From Marinobacterium sedimentorum (GTDB taxonomy: Bacteria; Pseudomonadota; Gammaproteobacteria; Pseudomonadales; Balneatricaceae): a stretch of 64,000 nt of DNA. Position 1 is the first letter of the stretch; each line of letters begins with the position of its first letter. The notes below the pieces were generated by a model. It saw only the letters and a program-made list of their open reading frames with translations, was not told the origin of the DNA and did not search any database. The position numbers and the translations under genes were made by a program. The DNA is taken from positions 1-64,000 of the forward strand of contig NZ_JALDYX010000004.1 in NCBI RefSeq assembly GCF_024267675.1. Direction: 5' to 3'. Below are positions 57,378-64,000 of this stretch, piece by piece.

Positions 57378-57697
57378 GTGAACTGGAACTCTGGCTGCTG
57401 TTTCTTGCCGTGGGGCTCGGTACCTTTTGCCTGCGGCTGTCCTTTATTCAGTTTCACGGTCAGTTGCGCTTGCCGGCGGTACTGAACAGGGCCCTGGCCT
57501 ATGTGCCGGCCAGCGTACTGGCCGCGCTGGTGTTGCCATCGGTGGTCAACTCTGGCGCCGATGCTGAACTGTTACTCTTGAGTCCGCGCACTCTCGCCGC
57601 TCTGACGGCGGCGCTGGTGGCCTGGAAGACGAAAAACATTCTCTACACCCTGCTTAGCGGAATGGCGGTGCTCTGGCTGCTACAGTCGTTCAGCTGA
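57374..57697 (+). CDS. AzlD-family small exporter subunit
   Basis: The 107-residue partner of AzlC has four helices and the AzlD pattern: GLGTFCLRLSFIQF, ALAYVPASVLAALVLPSVV and LVAWKTKNILYTLLSGM. It overlaps azlC by 4 bp, the usual coupling. Confidence 0.9.
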   Translation: MSELELWLLFLAVGLGTFCLRLSFIQFHGQLRLPAVLNRALAYVPASVLAALVLPSVVNSGADAELLLLSPRTLAALTAALVAWKTKNILYTLLSGMAVLWLLQSFS

Positions 57698-57741
57698 AGG
57701 CAGGCTCTGGCGGTAACGGCGGGTCTGGCGCCTGAGTTGAT

Positions 57742-57975
57742 CTAGTTGCGCAGACGGGTATTGAGCTCGTCGACCACTTCGCTCCAGTCGGAGTCATCTT
57801 CTATGGCTTCGCGCAGAAACGCCGCCTGTACCGGCGTCCAGAAGGTGGCCTGATCGAGTCGAATGTCCTGGCTGAACAGCCGGTGGATGCGAATAAACTG
57901 CTCGACATCGTGCTCACTGCTGGGCAGGCCAAGCTGCTCGAACAGGTTGTGCATACTGTGTTGCGAGGTATCCAT
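57742..57975 (-). CDS. DUF2789 family small protein
   Basis: The ATG at 57975 gives 77 residues starting MDTSQHSMHNLFEQLGLPSS. DVEQFIRIHRLFSQDIRLDQ and TPVQAAFLREAIEDDSDWSEVVDELN are the DUF2789 pattern. Function unknown. It is alone on the minus strand between azlD and trpS. Confidence 0.88.
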   Translation of the reverse strand: MDTSQHSMHNLFEQLGLPSSEHDVEQFIRIHRLFSQDIRLDQATFWTPVQAAFLREAIEDDSDWSEVVDELNTRLRN

Positions 57976-58218
57976 GCTGATTTCCTGCCATGTGTTGCGG
58001 TGGTGCGCAGGCGCGACGCGTCTGGCGCTGTGCCCGCACACTGGAGTCTCGTTCAGGAGCGGGGGAAAGTCAAAGCAGGGGGTAGCGCTTGGTCAGTGCG
58101 GCAAAACAGCGTTGTAGCCATAGTCCCGGCGGGGCTGTTCAGGGGCACCGGCGTGCCGAATTGTGTATCATGGCGCTCAACCTTTTCTGCAGGCTTGTAA
58201 AGAGTCCATCACAGAGCC

Positions 58219-59502
58219 ATGACCCAAAAAACAGTACTTACCGGCATCACCACGACCGGCACGCCACATATCGGCAACTACCTCGGCGCCATCCAGCCGG
58301 CTATCGAAGCCAGCCGCAACAAGGCGCTGGACAGCTACTTCTTTCTGGCTGATTTCCATGCCCTGATCAAATGCCATGATCCGGAGCGTGTGGCGCGTTC
58401 GACCCGCGAAATCGCCGCCACCTGGCTGGCCATGGGGCTGGATACCGATGCGGCGACCTACTATCGCCAGACGGATATCCCCGAGATTACCGAGCTGACC
58501 TGGATCCTGACCTGCATGACCTCCAAGGGTCTGATGAACCGGGCCCATGCCTACAAGGCTTCCACCGATGCCAATCGGGACGCGGGCAATGCGGACCTGG
58601 ACGATGGCGTCACCATGGGGCTGTTCAGCTATCCAATCCTGATGGCCGCCGATATTCTGATGTTCAATGCCGACATCATTCCAGTGGGCAAGGATCAGAT
58701 CCAGCATATCGAAATGGCGCGGGACATCGCCGGGCGTTTCAACCATAACTATCAGCCGCTGTTTAACCTGCCTGAAGCCCAGGTGGATGAACAGACTCAG
58801 CTGATACCGGGGCTCGACGGGCGCAAGATGTCCAAGAGCTACGACAATACCATTCCGCTGTTCAGCTCCACGGATGAACTGCGCAAGCTGATCAACCTGA
58901 TAACCACCGACCTGCGTGCGCCCGGCGAGCCCAAGGATCCGGATGGCAGCACACTGTTTCAGCTCTACAACTGCTTTGCCGACAGGGCTGAGGCCGACGC
59001 CATGCGGCGTCAGTTCCTGGAAGGGATTGCCTGGGGCGAAGCCAAGAAGCAGCTGTTCGAGTTCCTTGATGCCAAGCTCAGTGGTCCGCGCAGCCGTTAC
59101 AATGAGCTGATGCAGGATCTGGGTCATGTCGAGCAGGAACTGCAAAAGGGCGCCGAGAAAGCCCGCGCCAAGGCCGCGCCTTTGCTGGAGCAGGTACGTA
59201 TCGCCGCCGGTATTCGCCCACTGACCTACCAGGCGCCGGTGGCTGCGAATGAAGCCAAAAAGAAGGAAAAGTCGGCTGAAGAGCTGGCGCGGGTGGACGA
59301 AGGCCGTCGCCGGGCTATTCTTATGCAGCTCAAGCCATTGCTCGATCAGGTCACTGGCGCCGACGACAAGGCCGCTACCGCCGCGGATATCATCGCGCAG
59401 AAAACCGCCGAAGTGGATGGGCTCAAGAAAAAGGCCAGACAGAAAGCCCAGAATGAACTGGACGTGCTCAACGAAGAGCTGGCGGATTTTCTCAACGCCT
59501 GA
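58219..59502 (+). CDS. trpS: Tryptophanyl-tRNA synthetase, long form
   Basis: TrpS charges tRNA-Trp. Class I signatures are TPHIGNYLGA (residues 15-24) and KMSKS in GRKMSKSYDN (near 200). The protein has 427 residues versus 334 in E. coli; the extra C-terminal part (about 335-427) is Lys/Ala/Glu-rich and helical. Longer TrpS of this kind occurs in Pseudomonas and relatives. It has 33 bp before the sulfurtransferase gene. Confidence 0.95.
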   Translation: MTQKTVLTGITTTGTPHIGNYLGAIQPAIEASRNKALDSYFFLADFHALIKCHDPERVARSTREIAATWLAMGLDTDAATYYRQTDIPEITELTWILTCMTSKGLMNRAHAYKASTDANRDAGNADLDDGVTMGLFSYPILMAADILMFNADIIPVGKDQIQHIEMARDIAGRFNHNYQPLFNLPEAQVDEQTQLIPGLDGRKMSKSYDNTIPLFSSTDELRKLINLITTDLRAPGEPKDPDGSTLFQLYNCFADRAEADAMRRQFLEGIAWGEAKKQLFEFLDAKLSGPRSRYNELMQDLGHVEQELQKGAEKARAKAAPLLEQVRIAAGIRPLTYQAPVAANEAKKKEKSAEELARVDEGRRRAILMQLKPLLDQVTGADDKAATAADIIAQKTAEVDGLKKKARQKAQNELDVLNEELADFLNA

Positions 59503-59535
59503 TTTGCGGCATGACGCCTGCCGGAGGATGCCATC

Positions 59536-60387
59536 ATGTACAGCACCATTATCAGCCCGCAGCAGTTGGCGCAGTTCCTGACGCAGCCGGGTCAGGACTG
59601 CTGTCTGCTGGATTGCCGTTTCAGTCTCGCGGACAAGGGCTACGGCCGGCGAGTCTATGGCGAGGGTCATCTTGCTGGTGCCTACTACCTGGACCTGGAT
59701 AAGGATCTGGCCTGCGCCATAGGTCCCGGCACCGGTCGGCATCCGCTGCCGGACATGGATCAGCTGATGGCGCGTCTTCGCGCCTGTGGTGCCGCACCCG
59801 GGGTGCAGGTGGTTGTGTACGACGATTGCGGCGGTGCCATGGCGGCCCGCGCCTGGTGGCTGCTGCGCATGCTGGGTCTGGCGTCGGTGGCCGTGCTGGA
59901 TGGCGGTATAGCGGCCTGGCTTGACCGTGGGGGTGTGCTGGATACCGGCGTGCCCGAGCTCGTAGCGTCTAGCTGGCAGGGAACCTGGTCCGGCGCGGCG
60001 ATGGTCAGTAGCGCTGAGGTGCTGGATAATCTGCGCGAAGAAAACTTTGTGCTGGTCGATGCGCGCAGTGCCGAGCGCTTTCGCGGCGAGCAGGAGCCCA
60101 TCGATCCGGTGGCCGGCCATGTGCCGGGGGCCCTTAACCGTCCGCTGACCGATAATCTGGCGCAGGGGCGCTTCAAAAACCCGCAGGTACTGAGGCAGGA
60201 GTGGTTGGCGTTGCTGGGCGGCCGCAATGCCCGTCAGGTCGTCCACATGTGTGGCTCCGGGGTAACGGCCTGCCATAACCTGCTGTCCATGCAGATTGCT
60301 TGTCTTGATGGTTCCGGGCTCTATCCCGGCTCCTGGAGCGAATGGATTCAGGATCCGTTGCGTCCTGTGGCCACCGGGCCCGCCTGA
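59536..60387 (+). CDS. sseA: Two-domain sulfurtransferase (rhodanese, SseA-like)
   Basis: The 283-residue protein has two rhodanese domains. The first is inactive, with DDCGG where a catalytic loop would be; the second has the active Cys in MCGSGVTACH, near residue 238. The CGSGVTA loop is the 3-mercaptopyruvate sulfurtransferase form. It transfers sulfane sulfur to cyanide or thiols. A GGAGG site (59523-59527) lies just before the ATG. Confidence 0.9.
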   Translation: MYSTIISPQQLAQFLTQPGQDCCLLDCRFSLADKGYGRRVYGEGHLAGAYYLDLDKDLACAIGPGTGRHPLPDMDQLMARLRACGAAPGVQVVVYDDCGGAMAARAWWLLRMLGLASVAVLDGGIAAWLDRGGVLDTGVPELVASSWQGTWSGAAMVSSAEVLDNLREENFVLVDARSAERFRGEQEPIDPVAGHVPGALNRPLTDNLAQGRFKNPQVLRQEWLALLGGRNARQVVHMCGSGVTACHNLLSMQIACLDGSGLYPGSWSEWIQDPLRPVATGPA

Positions 60388-60531
60388 GGCGTTTCCTTCG
60401 CCTGCATTCAACGCTGTTACTGTCATGACGCTGTTGGCAAATCGGCACAGGGTTGTCATCTGCCGCCGCTAGGCTTAAATCGCATTAGTCTAAACTTAAC
60501 AGTTAGGACAATAAGAACGGGAGAGTGGCGA

Positions 60532-60729
60532 ATGCAGATTAAAGAGCAGATCAGAAAGATCGCCGTGCTGGATGTGGACGGTGAAAGTTTTGAAGTTGAT
60601 GGTCATTACAGGGGGCACGCCCGCAAGGCGAGCTGGTATACGGTGATCCGTGTCAGCACCCGCAAGGTGCATGCGGATCATTTGGCCAGCTTCCCCAGCT
60701 GCGACAAGATACGCAGCCTGATTCATTGA
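60532..60729 (+). CDS. Conserved small hypothetical protein, 65 residues
   Basis: The 65-residue protein MQIKEQIRKIAVLDVDGESFEVDG... has a GGGAG ribosome site and ends 48 bp before a terminator. A beta-rich pattern with a basic RGHARKASWYTVIRVSTRKVHAD stretch is visible. No function known. It converges with cysK. Confidence 0.7.
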   Translation: MQIKEQIRKIAVLDVDGESFEVDGHYRGHARKASWYTVIRVSTRKVHADHLASFPSCDKIRSLIH

Positions 60730-60777
60730 TGTGATTGTTAAAACCGAGGCAGACGGGCGCAATGCCCGCTGCAGCAG

Positions 60778-60806
60778 CGCCAGGGCACTTGCCCTGGCGT
60801 TTTCGT
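60778..60806 (+). terminator. Terminator between the 65-aa gene and cysK
   Basis: CGCCAGGGC, a 4-base loop, GCCCTGGCG and a TTTTCGTTT tail follow the small gene at 48 bp. It touches the end of cysK (60807) and could help stop cysK transcripts only weakly. Confidence 0.8.
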
Positions 60807-61775
60807 TTATTGCACCAGCTCGTTGTCGCTGAACATGCCTTCAAACAGCGCGGTCGACAGGTAGCGCTCGCCCGAGTCAGGCAGAATTACGACTATATGC
60901 TGGCCTGCGAAGGCCGGTTCATCGGCAATGCGCAGTGCCGCACAGACCGCAGCGCCACAGGAAATGCCCGCCAGAATACCTTCTTTTTCCATCAGCGCTC
61001 GGGCGGTGGTGATGGCATCTTCATTGCTGACCTGTTCGACCCGGTCGACCAGTGCCAGGTCGAGGTTGGCCGGTACGAAGCCTGCGCCAATGCCCTGGAT
61101 CTTGTGCGGTGAAGGCTTGAGTTCGTCACCCGCCAGAGTCTGGCTGATAATGGGCGAGTCCACCGGCTCCACAGCCACGCTGGTTATGGCCTTGCCCTGG
61201 GTCTGCTTGATGTAGCGCGATACACCGGTGATGGTGCCGCCGGTACCCACGCCCGCCACCAGTACATCCACCAGACCGTCGGTATCCTGCCAGATTTCGG
61301 GGCCTGTGGTCGTTTCATGAATGTGCGGATTGGCCGGGTTTTCAAACTGCTGCAGCATCAGGTGGGTCGAAGGGTTGCTGTCCACCAGTTCGGTGGCCTT
61401 GGCGATAGCGCCTTTCATGCCTTTGGCCGGTTCCGTCAATACGATCTCGGCGCCCAGGGCTTTCATCAGCTTGCGGCGCTCGATGCTCATGGAGGAGGGC
61501 ATGGTCAGCACCAGCTTGTAGCCCCGTGCCGCAGCAACATAAGCCAGGGCGATACCGGTGTTGCCGCTGGTGGGCTCAACCAGGGTCATGCCGGGCTTAA
61601 GCTGGCCGGATTTCTCCGCGGCCCACACCATGCTGGCGCCAATGCGGCACTTGACGGAGCCGGCCGGGTTGCGCGATTCGATCTTGGCGTACAGTCGGGC
61701 GTTGGGTGCCAGCTGTTTGAGTTGTACCAGCGGTGTATTGCCAATGGATAAAGAGTTGTCCTCGTATATCTTCAT
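60807..61775 (-). CDS. cysK: Cysteine synthase A
   Basis: CysK makes cysteine from O-acetylserine and sulfide with pyridoxal phosphate. The ATG at 61775 gives 322 residues starting [19 protein letters not shown], colinear with E. coli CysK (323). PLP-binding Lys42 in SVKCRIG, the substrate loop [12 protein letters not shown] and the phosphate loop [10 protein letters not shown] are intact. Upstream in-frame codons to 61889 are not family-like. Confidence 0.96.
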   Translation of the reverse strand: MKIYEDNSLSIGNTPLVQLKQLAPNARLYAKIESRNPAGSVKCRIGASMVWAAEKSGQLKPGMTLVEPTSGNTGIALAYVAAARGYKLVLTMPSSMSIERRKLMKALGAEIVLTEPAKGMKGAIAKATELVDSNPSTHLMLQQFENPANPHIHETTTGPEIWQDTDGLVDVLVAGVGTGGTITGVSRYIKQTQGKAITSVAVEPVDSPIISQTLAGDELKPSPHKIQGIGAGFVPANLDLALVDRVEQVSNEDAITTARALMEKEGILAGISCGAAVCAALRIADEPAFAGQHIVVILPDSGERYLSTALFEGMFSDNELVQ

Positions 61776-61910
61776 GGTGATCCTTGCGTTGTGAGCGGTG
61801 GTAAAATCCGTTGCACAGTTATAGCGAACCCCGACGCTTTGTGAAAGGCTCCGGGGGTTTGAACAAGGCAGGATTGCCTTCAGCTTCAATGATGATAGAG
61901 GAGGTAAAGG

Positions 61911-62372
61911 ATGCGCTTGTTGATGAAAATCCTGTCACCTGTGGTGTTCTGGCTGGCCTACGGGCTTTTCAGAATGCGTTGGCTGAAGGCGTCACGCCGT
62001 CGGCATCTGCTGGCCATGAAGCTGTTCCGGCTGGCGGCGGATAACGGCCATCGCCGGGCGCTGTCGGTCTATGGTCATCTGCTGCACTTTCGGGGCGACG
62101 GCATTGCCAATCGTATCCAGGGCGCGATCTATCTGCAGCGGGCCGCCGACAAGGGGGATAGCAAGGCCTGCTATCAGATGGGACGCATTTTCGAGCAGGG
62201 CTTCGAGCACCAGTTCCCCGTCGATGAGGCCCTGGCGCTGCATTACTATAGCCGCGCCGCCGAGCAGCAGCACCCGCTGGCCACGCGCCGCCTGGCGGAC
62301 GTTTACCGCGGCGGCGAACTGGGGCAGAGCGCCGATCCTCAGGCGGCAGAACGCTGGGAACTGGGCCTGTGA
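61911..62372 (+). CDS. Sel1-repeat (TPR-like) protein
   Basis: The 153-residue protein begins with a hydrophobic helix ([18 protein letters not shown]), then three Sel1-like repeats: [41 protein letters not shown] and [24 protein letters not shown]. These solenoids bind other proteins. It is probably membrane-anchored. No partner is evident. Confidence 0.82.
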   Translation: MRLLMKILSPVVFWLAYGLFRMRWLKASRRRHLLAMKLFRLAADNGHRRALSVYGHLLHFRGDGIANRIQGAIYLQRAADKGDSKACYQMGRIFEQGFEHQFPVDEALALHYYSRAAEQQHPLATRRLADVYRGGELGQSADPQAAERWELGL

Positions 62373-62400
62373 TTGGCGCAGCGGCGGCGGTTGATGTCAT

Positions 62401-62430
62401 CTTGCTCCTTGCTCCTTGCTCCTTGCTCCC
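62401..62430. repeat. Tandem CTTGCTC heptamer repeat
   Basis: Four units of (CTTGCTC) run from 62401, followed by CCTGCACC. This is the same unit as at 17613-17635. Confidence 0.75.
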
Positions 62431-62453
62431 TGCACCTGGCTTTTGTACCTGAA

Positions 62454-63854
62454 TCAGGGCGTTGGGTTCTTCAGCTTGACGCGAAACCGCAGCATGGTTT
62501 TGTCCTTGGCGGGAATATCCAGCGTCCAGTGCGCCCGACCTCCAAGACTCTCGTCCATGGGCTGGCTGGCGTGTTCCAGTGTCCAGGGCTGGGTAAAGTT
62601 GACCGCCAGATCCAGCTGTTTGGCGTCGCTGCCGCTGTTGCGCACCAGCACTTCGTACTCGGCCACGTAGCTGTCGTAGTCCTTGTTGAGCAGCGTTTGC
62701 TGGCGCTCCACGCTCAGGTCAAAGGCTTCGCCGAGCATCAGCTCCACCGTCTGACCGGTGGCGGTATGATTGATCTGGCTGCCGCCGATAAACTGCAGCC
62801 GGCCGTCCTCATCCGGGGCAAAGGTGCGCACGGCGCCGCCCGGCAGCGGCGTCGCGTCTCCATTCTGGAAGCTGAGCCAGGTTTGCGGTGCTGAGCGGTG
62901 GCGCTGGTTGTCCGGGTGCTGCATAGCCAGAAATTCGTGGCGGTATTCCCGTTTGACCGGCAGTGCGGCAGTGCTGACCAGCGGCAGCTGTTTTTGCTGC
63001 TGATCCAGCAGGCTGGTGCTGTTGGGCAGGGTGTAGAGCTGATAGTCCTCAAAGGCAGCCGGTGCTGCCCCGCTATCGGCGGCCATGGAGGCCATGGCGA
63101 CATTGGCTTTGCGGTATGACTCCGGAGCGGGCTGATTCAGGGTGCCAGCCATCAGCTGGAAGTGGGCATTTTCAAAGTCGACCCCGCTGGAGTTGTGCAG
63201 TGTTGCAAGACCTTCAAGCGACATCTGGCTGCCGCCTTTATTGAGGGTCATGACATAGTCCATTTGCCAGCTCAGGCCGCCGGTCAGGTAGCTGAATGTG
63301 CCCTCGGCGGGACTGTCGGTGCCCTGGGTGCGAAACTCAAGGCTGGGTTTGCTGCTCAGGTGTGCCGGCAGTGAGGGGAAGATAAAGCGCCAGTCGGTGT
63401 TCAGCGGGATGCTTTCAATCTGGCTGTCTCGCCGCACCAGGGCGCGATCTCCCTCGATGCTCAGCAGGGTAACGGGAGTGATGCTTTCGTCGCCACTGGC
63501 GGGGTTGCGTCTGGCCAGCTGCAGCTGCTGGCCCAGGTAATATTGCAGCAGGGATTGGTGGGACAGCAGATTGGTGTTGAGATTCTGCTCCAGGATCTGG
63601 CCTGCGCCCTTGATGGACAGGGTTTCGGTCTGCATTTGCCGGCTGACATCCTGAATGATGACCGCCTGGCCAGGCGCCAGAGCCGGCAGGGCTCGACTGT
63701 CCCGTACCAGCCCGAGGTTCTGGGTATATACCGTCAGGGTCACGCCTTTCTGGGCGCTGGCATCAATGCTCAGCGGCGCGGGTGTTGCAGCGTACAGCTG
63801 AGCGCTCAGGATCATCAGCAGAGCGACAGGGGCGCTATGGCGGGCTTTCATCAA
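62454..63854 (-). CDS. DUF4139 domain exported protein
   Basis: The 466-residue protein has a signal peptide (MMKARHSAPVALLMILSAQL, cleaved near YAA) and the DUF4139 layout: an N-terminal beta domain (VTLTVYTQNLGLVRDSRAL, near 39-57) and a large C-terminal domain with LSWQMDYVMTLNKG, LATLHNSSGVDFENAHFQLMAG and REYRHEFLAMQH. Function unknown; it is presumably periplasmic or outer-membrane associated. Confidence 0.85.
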   Translation of the reverse strand: MMKARHSAPVALLMILSAQLYAATPAPLSIDASAQKGVTLTVYTQNLGLVRDSRALPALAPGQAVIIQDVSRQMQTETLSIKGAGQILEQNLNTNLLSHQSLLQYYLGQQLQLARRNPASGDESITPVTLLSIEGDRALVRRDSQIESIPLNTDWRFIFPSLPAHLSSKPSLEFRTQGTDSPAEGTFSYLTGGLSWQMDYVMTLNKGGSQMSLEGLATLHNSSGVDFENAHFQLMAGTLNQPAPESYRKANVAMASMAADSGAAPAAFEDYQLYTLPNSTSLLDQQQKQLPLVSTAALPVKREYRHEFLAMQHPDNQRHRSAPQTWLSFQNGDATPLPGGAVRTFAPDEDGRLQFIGGSQINHTATGQTVELMLGEAFDLSVERQQTLLNKDYDSYVAEYEVLVRNSGSDAKQLDLAVNFTQPWTLEHASQPMDESLGGRAHWTLDIPAKDKTMLRFRVKLKNPTP

Positions 63855-63934
63855 ACATGCTCCATGTTTTCGGGGTCGGGGCGGGGATCTCCCGCCAGCC
63901 AGTCCCTTAGTGTCTTTGCAATCGTCATTGCGGG

Positions 63935-64000
63935 TTATTGTTGCGACGGCAGGTCAGGCAGGTCGACGGCAACCCGAAATCCCCAGCTGGATCCCAGTCC
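63935..64000 (-). CDS. Partial gene: C-terminus of a formylglycine-generating-enzyme family protein (probable)
   Basis: The minus strand from the window end reads GLGSSWGFRVAVDLP followed by DLPSQQ and TAA at 63935-63937. GFRVA near the end is typical of FGE/SUMF1-type domains. Only about 21 residues are in the window, so the call is tentative. Confidence 0.4.
   Translation of the reverse strand, partial: GLGSSWGFRVAVDLPDLPSQQ

Overview
The window is a continuous piece of a gammaproteobacterial chromosome with high coding density and GC-rich third positions. The block accB-accC-prmA-(zinc-ribbon DUF3426)-dusB-fis-purH-purD, the CysK and TrpS types and the overall gene style fit the Oceanospirillales/Pseudomonas side of the class, probably a marine Marinobacterium-like organism. 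That placement is inference from gene order and protein resemblance; no rRNA is present to test it. I see no rRNA, tRNA, CRISPR array, transposase or prophage.

Layout. 1-9.4 kb: housekeeping genes on the minus strand (purD, purH, fis, dusB, a zinc-ribbon membrane protein, prmA, accC, accB, aroQ). 9.7-11.5 kb: a DUF2333-type membrane protein and an orphan ParA-like ATPase. 11.6-14.5 kb: nucleobase salvage (hpt, divergent upp-uraA). 15.1-17.6 kb: a SulP anion transporter and a tandem universal stress protein. 17.7-18.1 kb: truncated tails of what look like a divergent MocR-type regulator and a membrane protein.

18.3-30.4 kb is the accessory highlight: a complete indole-3-acetic acid (auxin) degradation locus in the order iacR | iacH-A-B-I-C-D-E-F, then a three-gene TRAP transporter, then iacG and a 4-oxalocrotonate tautomerase-like gene. 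A MarR-type regulator sits divergently. Two closely related 16-bp sites, one at the regulator's own promoter and one before iacH, are candidate operators. The established Iac pathway takes IAA by a flavin-dependent monooxygenase (IacA with flavin reductase IacG), a dehydrogenase (IacE) and a Rieske dioxygenase (IacC/D with reductase IacF) to catechol. The TRAP genes inside the operon suggest a dedicated uptake system. IacG carries a MarR-like C-terminal half resembling the substrate-controlled reductase of 4-hydroxyphenylacetate hydroxylase.

30.4-43.9 kb: a MoxR/VWA pair, a SPOR-domain protein, a thiol dioxygenase, an AttEFGH-like ABC system with a lipocalin-like lipoprotein, an MdlA/MdlB-like heterodimeric ABC exporter and a DUF2254 membrane protein. 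43.9-45.7 kb: two small uncharacterised genes bracketed by two diverged copies of a structured intergenic repeat. 45.8-50.6 kb: an HPF-like protein coupled to a DegQ-type protease, then a CopD-like protein, a cNMP-binding protein without a DNA-binding domain, YceI and an unknown membrane protein. 50.8-58 kb: an OmpR-type two-component system, a possible small gene, an AbrB-type permease, an aldo/keto reductase, YaaA, AzlC/AzlD and DUF2789. 58.2-64 kb: trpS, a rhodanese-type sulfurtransferase, a 65-aa protein, cysK, a Sel1-repeat protein, a DUF4139 protein, and the tail of a probable formylglycine-generating-enzyme family gene running off the end.
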